This document shows positions 8,065 through 11,262 of a stretch of DNA of 11,262 nucleotides, in pieces (positions within the stretch are counted from its first letter, which is position 1; every line of letters starts with the position of its first letter). The position numbers were made by a program, and so were the translations under genes. The DNA is taken from the NCBI GenBank assembly GCA_018057635.1, contig JAGPDJ010000044.1, positions 1 through 11,262 of the forward strand, read 5' to 3'. The notes beneath the pieces are model-generated. The model was not told the origin of the DNA. It saw nothing but the letters and a program-made list of their open reading frames with translations, and did no database searches. The stretch is from Ferruginibacter sp. (GTDB lineage Bacteria > Bacteroidota > Bacteroidia > Chitinophagales > Chitinophagaceae).

Positions 8065-8442
8065 ATGTTGGAAGGTAAAAGACAAAAGCAAGTGGCATCT
8101 GTACTGGAAAAGGAAATGAATGATATTTTTCAGCGGCTGGGCCTTTCTATGATGGACGGTGGGATGATCTCCATTTCTTCTGTTAAAATTACACCCGACC
8201 TTTTTGATGCCCGGATATACCTGAGTTTCTTTAAAGTTAAAGACCCGGTAGAAGCACTGAAAACGATTAACGACAGGAGTTGGGAAATTAAACGGGAACT
8301 AACAGCAAGGGTGAGGCACCAGTTGCGCTCTATGCCCCAGCTCAATTTCTATATTGATGATACACTTGAATATGTTGATAAGATGGAGCAGTTATTCAAG
8401 GATATAAAAACGCAGGAAGACAAAAATCAACAAAAACCTTAA
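8065..8442 (+). CDS. rbfA: 30S ribosome-binding factor RbfA
   Basis: RbfA is a cytoplasmic late 30S maturation factor that binds near helix 1 and the 3' end of 16S rRNA and is important in cold growth. The protein is 125 residues, the usual size. Features include the N-terminal KRQKQVASVLEKEMNDIFQR helix, ISISSVKITPDLFDARIYLSFF (strand-turn-strand), a central helix, and the closing block RVRHQLRSMPQLNFYIDDTLEY, which fits the KH-like RbfA fold. The tail (about 110-125) is charged and probably disordered. The ATG start is at the usual distance from the first conserved helix. It is followed after 8 bases by a LolC/E-like permease, so the two are surely co-transcribed. Confidence 0.95.
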   Translation: MLEGKRQKQVASVLEKEMNDIFQRLGLSMMDGGMISISSVKITPDLFDARIYLSFFKVKDPVEALKTINDRSWEIKRELTARVRHQLRSMPQLNFYIDDTLEYVDKMEQLFKDIKTQEDKNQQKP

Positions 8443-8450
8443 ACAGGATA

Positions 8451-9671
8451 ATGTACCTCCTTTTTGCCTGGCGATATTTTAAAGGGAAAAAATCTGCCAA
8501 TGCCATCAATATTATTTCATGGGTTACTACCGGCGTAATTGCATTTGCCACCTGTTGCCAGGTATTGGTATTGAGTGTTTTCAATGGTTTTGAAGACCTG
8601 GTAAAATCACTTTATTCATCATTCTATTCCGACCTTAAAGTTGTTCCTGTAAAAGGTAAAACGATCACACTAACCAATGACCAGCTTGCACAGATCAGAC
8701 AACAGCCGGCTATCCGTAATATCTCTCTGATTGCTGAAGAAAAAGCCTTGTTGAAAAACGGGGATGCACAATCAGTGGTTTATATTAAAGGAGTTGACAG
8801 TAATTTTATAAAAGTAAGCGGTGTGCCGGCAAAACTTACAAAAGGAACATTCAATACCGGTACAACCGAAAAACCCGAACTGGTAATTGGTACAGGTGTT
8901 CAGTATGCTTCCGGGATAACAGTTACAGAGGCTTTTGCACCAGATCAGCTAACCCTTATTTTACCTAAAAAAAATACAGCAAATGCAGATCCTTTTCAAT
9001 CGTTGAGTGAAGGTAATGCCACTGCCAGTGCGGTTTTTGCCATACAGGAAGATTTTGATAACAAATATGCTATCAGCAATATTGGTTTTGTAAAACAGCA
9101 GATGGGTTTAATGGAAAATGAATACACGGCGCTGGAGATAAAATTGAAAAATATTGATGATACAAAACAGGCCCAGCTTTCATTGCAAACGTTGCTGGGA
9201 AGTAAATACCTGGTAAAATCAAAATATGAACAAAACAGTAACCTGTATAATACCATGCGCCTGGAGAAATGGGCGATCTATGCTGTTCTTACACTTATAC
9301 TCATCATCGCAGCATTTAATATGGTTAGTGCACTTACAATGCTTGTGCTGGAAAAAAAACAGGATATAGCTATTCTTCAAAGTATGGGATCAACAACCGC
9401 TATGATAAAAAAGATATTTCTTTCAGAAGGTTTATTGCTGGCAGGTATCGGTGCCTTTGTGGGCATTGGTCTTGCTGTTGTTATAAGTTTGCTACAGGTA
9501 AAATTTAAACTGATCAAATTACAGGGCGGAACTTTTTTAATAGATTATTTTCCGGTAAAATTAATTGCCACAGATTTTGTATTGGTTGCAGGTACAGCTA
9601 TGGCCATTGCTTTGGTTGCCAGTTGGTTCCCTGCATATAAAGCGGCAAAGCAGCGGATGGAGTTAAGGTAA
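8451..9671 (+). CDS. FtsX-like permease, LolC/LolE type
   Basis: This is the inner-membrane subunit of a type VII (MacB/LolCDE-like) ABC system; in LolCDE this part hands lipoproteins to the periplasmic carrier LolA. The protein is 406 residues with four membrane helices: one near the N-terminus (about 20-44), a large periplasmic domain (about 45-270), and three C-terminal helices (about 274-299, 324-349, 371-394). The cytoplasmic coupling segment EKKQDIAILQSMGSTTAMIKKIF (301-323) and the closing WFPAYKAAK (392-400) are diagnostic of the family. The start is fixed by the preceding AGGA (8445-8448) and by the LFAWRYFK motif, which is close to the N-terminus in LolC/E. No ATPase (LolD) or second permease is adjacent, so it must pair with products encoded elsewhere. 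It is convergent with the transketolase gene. Confidence 0.9.
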   Translation: MYLLFAWRYFKGKKSANAINIISWVTTGVIAFATCCQVLVLSVFNGFEDLVKSLYSSFYSDLKVVPVKGKTITLTNDQLAQIRQQPAIRNISLIAEEKALLKNGDAQSVVYIKGVDSNFIKVSGVPAKLTKGTFNTGTTEKPELVIGTGVQYASGITVTEAFAPDQLTLILPKKNTANADPFQSLSEGNATASAVFAIQEDFDNKYAISNIGFVKQQMGLMENEYTALEIKLKNIDDTKQAQLSLQTLLGSKYLVKSKYEQNSNLYNTMRLEKWAIYAVLTLILIIAAFNMVSALTMLVLEKKQDIAILQSMGSTTAMIKKIFLSEGLLLAGIGAFVGIGLAVVISLLQVKFKLIKLQGGTFLIDYFPVKLIATDFVLVAGTAMAIALVASWFPAYKAAKQRMELR

Positions 9672-9683
9672 AAATAATTTGAA

Positions 9684-9780
9684 GATTTGAAGATTTGGTG
9701 ATGAGTTGATTTGGAAATTAAGATACAAAAATTTGAAGCCCACACATCTTCAAATTTTCAAATTTCCAAATCTTCAAATC
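9684..9780. repeat. Nested inverted repeats between convergent genes
   Basis: Three perfect arm pairs are nested in this stretch: GATTTGAAGATTTGG (9684-9698) with CCAAATCTTCAAATC (9766-9780), ATTTGGAAATT (9709-9719) with AATTTCCAAAT (9761-9771), and AAAATTTGAAG (9728-9738) with CTTCAAATTTT (9748-9758, 9-base loop). The second and outer right arms overlap by six bases. The arms are built from the unit ATTTGAAG, partly in direct repeat. The outer right arm overlaps the last codon region (stop) of the transketolase gene. It may act as a bidirectional terminator for both convergent genes, though the stems are AT-rich. Confidence 0.75.
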
Positions 9781-10612
9781 AATAATCTCCCAAAGTTTCC
9801 GGTAATTGTTCCAGTGCTTTTTTCAATTGTTCATCATTTGGCGCAATACCATGCCATTCATGGCTTCCTTCCATGAAATCAACGCCTTTACCCATTGATG
9901 TTTTCATGAGAATAACAACTGGCTTTCCTTTTCCGGTCAATGATTTTGCTTTTTCCAGTCCGGCTACCACTGCATCCATATCGTTTCCGTCCATTTCCAT
10001 CACGTCCCATCCGAAAGCTTCAAATTTTGCATGCAGGTTACCCAGGTTCATAACTTTATCGGTAGGGCCGTCAATCTGTTGCCCATTATAATCAATGGTA
10101 GCAATCAAATTATCAATTTTTTTATGAGCTGCAAACATAATGGCTTCCCAGTTCTGTCCTTCATCCAGTTCGCCATCACCATGTAAAGAATAAACGATCC
10201 GGTTGTCATTATTGAGTTTTTTAGTAATAGCAGCGCCTATGGCAACACTCATTCCTTGTCCCAAAGAACCACTTGCGATCCTTACACCAGGCAGTTCTTC
10301 ATGGGTGGTAGGATGGCCTTGCAGCCGGGTATTTATTTTTCTGAACGTAGATAATTCTGCTATGGGGAAATAACCACTCCTGGCAAGTGCACTATAGAAT
10401 AATGGTGAAATATGGCCATTGCTCAGGAAAAACAGGTCTTCATCCCTGCCATCCATTGTAAAATCGGGATTGTGTTTCATCACTTTAAAATACAATGCAG
10501 TCAGGAAATCTGCACATCCAAGTGAGCCACCCGGATGCCCGCTTTGAACGGCATGAACCATTCTTACAATATCTCTCCTTATTTGTGTGGCAATATCTTT
10601 TAGCTCACTCAT
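9779..10612 (-). CDS. tkt: Transketolase, N-terminal (TPP-binding) subunit of the split form
   Basis: Transketolase moves two-carbon ketol units between sugar phosphates in the pentose phosphate pathway. This 277-residue protein covers only the N-terminal thiamine diphosphate domain; single-chain enzymes are about 650 residues. Seen are SGHPGGSLG with H26, SNGHISPLFYS with H67, GHP with H100, ASGSLGQG (113-120), the metal/TPP motif from G145-D-G to N176, and the closing EGSHEWHG block. The protein ends naturally with LGDY, so this is the split form rather than a truncation. The partner that should supply the catalytic pyrimidine-binding and C-terminal domains is not next to it. Downstream is a repeat and a convergent gene, and upstream is a divergent gene. 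The first ATG matches the usual N-terminus, and a TAGGTTTG element lies about 40 bases upstream. Confidence 0.94.
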   Translation of the reverse strand: MSELKDIATQIRRDIVRMVHAVQSGHPGGSLGCADFLTALYFKVMKHNPDFTMDGRDEDLFFLSNGHISPLFYSALARSGYFPIAELSTFRKINTRLQGHPTTHEELPGVRIASGSLGQGMSVAIGAAITKKLNNDNRIVYSLHGDGELDEGQNWEAIMFAAHKKIDNLIATIDYNGQQIDGPTDKVMNLGNLHAKFEAFGWDVMEMDGNDMDAVVAGLEKAKSLTGKGKPVVILMKTSMGKGVDFMEGSHEWHGIAPNDEQLKKALEQLPETLGDY

Positions 10613-10653
10613 ATTAAATAAATTATGATTGATAACAGTGTTTAATTTGGCTG

Positions 10654-10661
10654 CAAACCTA
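10654..10661 (-). promoter_or_regulatory. Candidate -7 element for the transketolase gene
   Basis: Read on the minus strand this is TAGGTTTG, an exact match to TAnnTTTG. Transcription would start near 10648, giving a leader of about 36 bases before the ATG at 10612. No convincing -33 TTTG is seen at the expected place. Confidence 0.5.
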
Positions 10662-10751
10662 CTTAATTCGGTTCATGATAAATAAAAAAACTATTCACTT
10701 TCAAACAATAATAAACAGGGGGAAAAGCGTTATATTAATAGCTTTATTTGA

Positions 10752-10785
10752 AAAAATACCTGTTTTGCCTAAAAATACCCTTTTG
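10752..10785. repeat. Short direct repeat with 19-bp period
   Basis: AAAAATACCTGTTTTG (10752-10767) is followed by AAAAATACCCTTTTG (10771-10785), differing by one substitution and one base. The period of 19 bp is close to two helical turns, so two protein monomers could bind on the same face. It lies in the gap between the divergent transketolase and glycosyltransferase genes. Confidence 0.4.
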
Positions 10786-10818
10786 TGGGTAATTTTAATA
10801 ATTGTTGATATTAAAATT
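10776..10818 (+). promoter_or_regulatory. Adjacent symmetric sites, candidate operators
   Basis: TACCC-TTTTGT-GGGTA (10776-10791) is a perfect palindrome with a 6-base spacer. It abuts AATTTTAATA (10791-10800) and TATTAAAATT (10809-10818), a perfect 10-bp inverted repeat with an 8-base spacer. Both lie just upstream of the promoter at 10840-10847, in the position of activator sites. RNA hairpin or chance in AT-rich DNA is possible for the second. Confidence 0.4.
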
Positions 10819-10839
10819 CTTTCTGCAAAACATATTTGA

Positions 10840-10847
10840 TACTTTTG
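10840..10847 (+). promoter_or_regulatory. Candidate -7 element for the sugar-phosphate transferase gene
   Basis: TACTTTTG matches TAnnTTTG exactly. The predicted start is near 10852, giving a leader of about 20 bases before the ATG at 10875. The -33 region has no TTTG, only T-rich sequence, which would fit a promoter that depends on an activator. Confidence 0.5.
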
Positions 10848-10874
10848 TGACAACTGACGTTATAAATCAATTGC

Positions 10875-11262
10875 ATGGATAATATTTTAATTAGTGCAGC
10901 CCTATCGTTTCTAATAACGTTTTTCGCCATCCCTGTTATCATCCAGGTTGCAAAAGATAAGAAGCTTTTTGACGAACCCGATGAACGAAAGGTTCATAAA
11001 GCTGTAATTCCAACTTTAGGTGGGCTTGGAATTTTTGCAGGTTTTATTGTGGCCACTTTAATGGGAGTTCCGATGGGTGTTACCACTGAATTACAATATA
11101 TCGCCGCAGCCTGTATAGTTATTTTCTTCCTTGGTATGAAAGATGATATTCTTGTGCTTTCCGCCAGCAAAAAATTCATTGGCCAGTTAATTGCTGCAGG
11201 TATATTGATAAAATTTGCTGGTGTTCAGATCACCAGTATGCATGGGTTTTTAGGTATATATG
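10875..11262 (+). CDS. Polyprenyl-phosphate N-acetylhexosamine-1-phosphate transferase, WecA/MraY family (3' truncated)
   Basis: The gene runs off the right edge; 129 codons are visible, beginning MDNILISAALSF. Members of this membrane family move a sugar-1-phosphate from a UDP-sugar to undecaprenyl phosphate, the first step in making O-antigen, capsule, exopolysaccharide (WecA type) or, for MraY, peptidoglycan. The first membrane helix is about residues 4-25. Then come the DERKVHKAVIPTLGG signature (36-50, with H41), a second helix (about 50-66), a third (about 74-89), and GMKDD with the Mg-binding Asp pair D90-D91, followed by KKFIGQL and another helix. The VHK...PTLGG form and lack of MraY-specific features favour the WecA/Rfe type. 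Neighbours on the right are unseen; a polysaccharide cluster is plausible. It is divergent from transketolase and has an elaborate upstream region. Confidence 0.9.
   Translation, partial: MDNILISAALSFLITFFAIPVIIQVAKDKKLFDEPDERKVHKAVIPTLGGLGIFAGFIVATLMGVPMGVTTELQYIAAACIVIFFLGMKDDILVLSASKKFIGQLIAAGILIKFAGVQITSMHGFLGIY

Overview
The window looks like chromosomal DNA from a member of the Bacteroidota, most probably the family Chitinophagaceae. The evidence is indirect but consistent. Promoter-like octamers follow the Bacteroidota TAnnTTTG -7 consensus, Shine-Dalgarno sequences are weak or absent, and the DNA is AT-rich. ATP synthase subunit a has a signal peptide and long His-rich extensions, transketolase is split into an N-terminal half gene, and rbfA is followed by a LolC/FtsX-type permease. 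The content is mainly housekeeping. I see no phage, transposase, CRISPR array, tRNA or rRNA.

Layout: (1) 1-1165, the 3' part of an unrecognised gene whose C-terminal domain resembles a clan CD (caspase/gingipain/CHAT) cysteine peptidase fold. (2) 1166-1408, two near-identical copies of a palindromic intergenic repeat. (3) 1409-3217, a full-length ABC exporter half-transporter that may be translated from an almost leaderless mRNA. (4) 3263-6015, a promoter, then atpB-atpE-atpF-atpH (F0 subunits a, c, b and stator subunit delta), ended by a good intrinsic terminator. Two of the gaps inside this operon contain inverted repeats. (5) 6052-6124, a palindromic repeat between convergent genes. (6) 6159-7991 on the minus strand, an MsbA-like lipid flippase. 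(7) 8065-9671, divergent from msbA, rbfA and a LolC/E-like permease, 8 bases apart. (8) 9684-9780, nested inverted repeats between convergent genes. (9) 9779-10612 on the minus strand, the N-terminal (TPP-binding) half of transketolase. (10) 10613-10874, a divergent regulatory region with several symmetric sites. (11) 10875 to the right edge, the start of a WecA/MraY-family polyprenyl-phosphate sugar-1-phosphate transferase.

Two functional themes recur: proton-driven ATP synthesis, and export or assembly of the cell envelope (two ABC exporters, a lipoprotein-release-type permease, a lipid-linked glycan initiator). Two multi-gene complexes are incomplete here. The ATP synthase cluster stops after delta, with no alpha, gamma, beta or epsilon, and the transketolase N-half has no adjacent C-half. 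In both cases the place where the partner would be expected holds a palindromic repeat. The best candidate for something undescribed is the putative caspase-fold protein at the left edge. The cis-regulatory symmetry before the last gene and inside the atp operon is the next most interesting signal.
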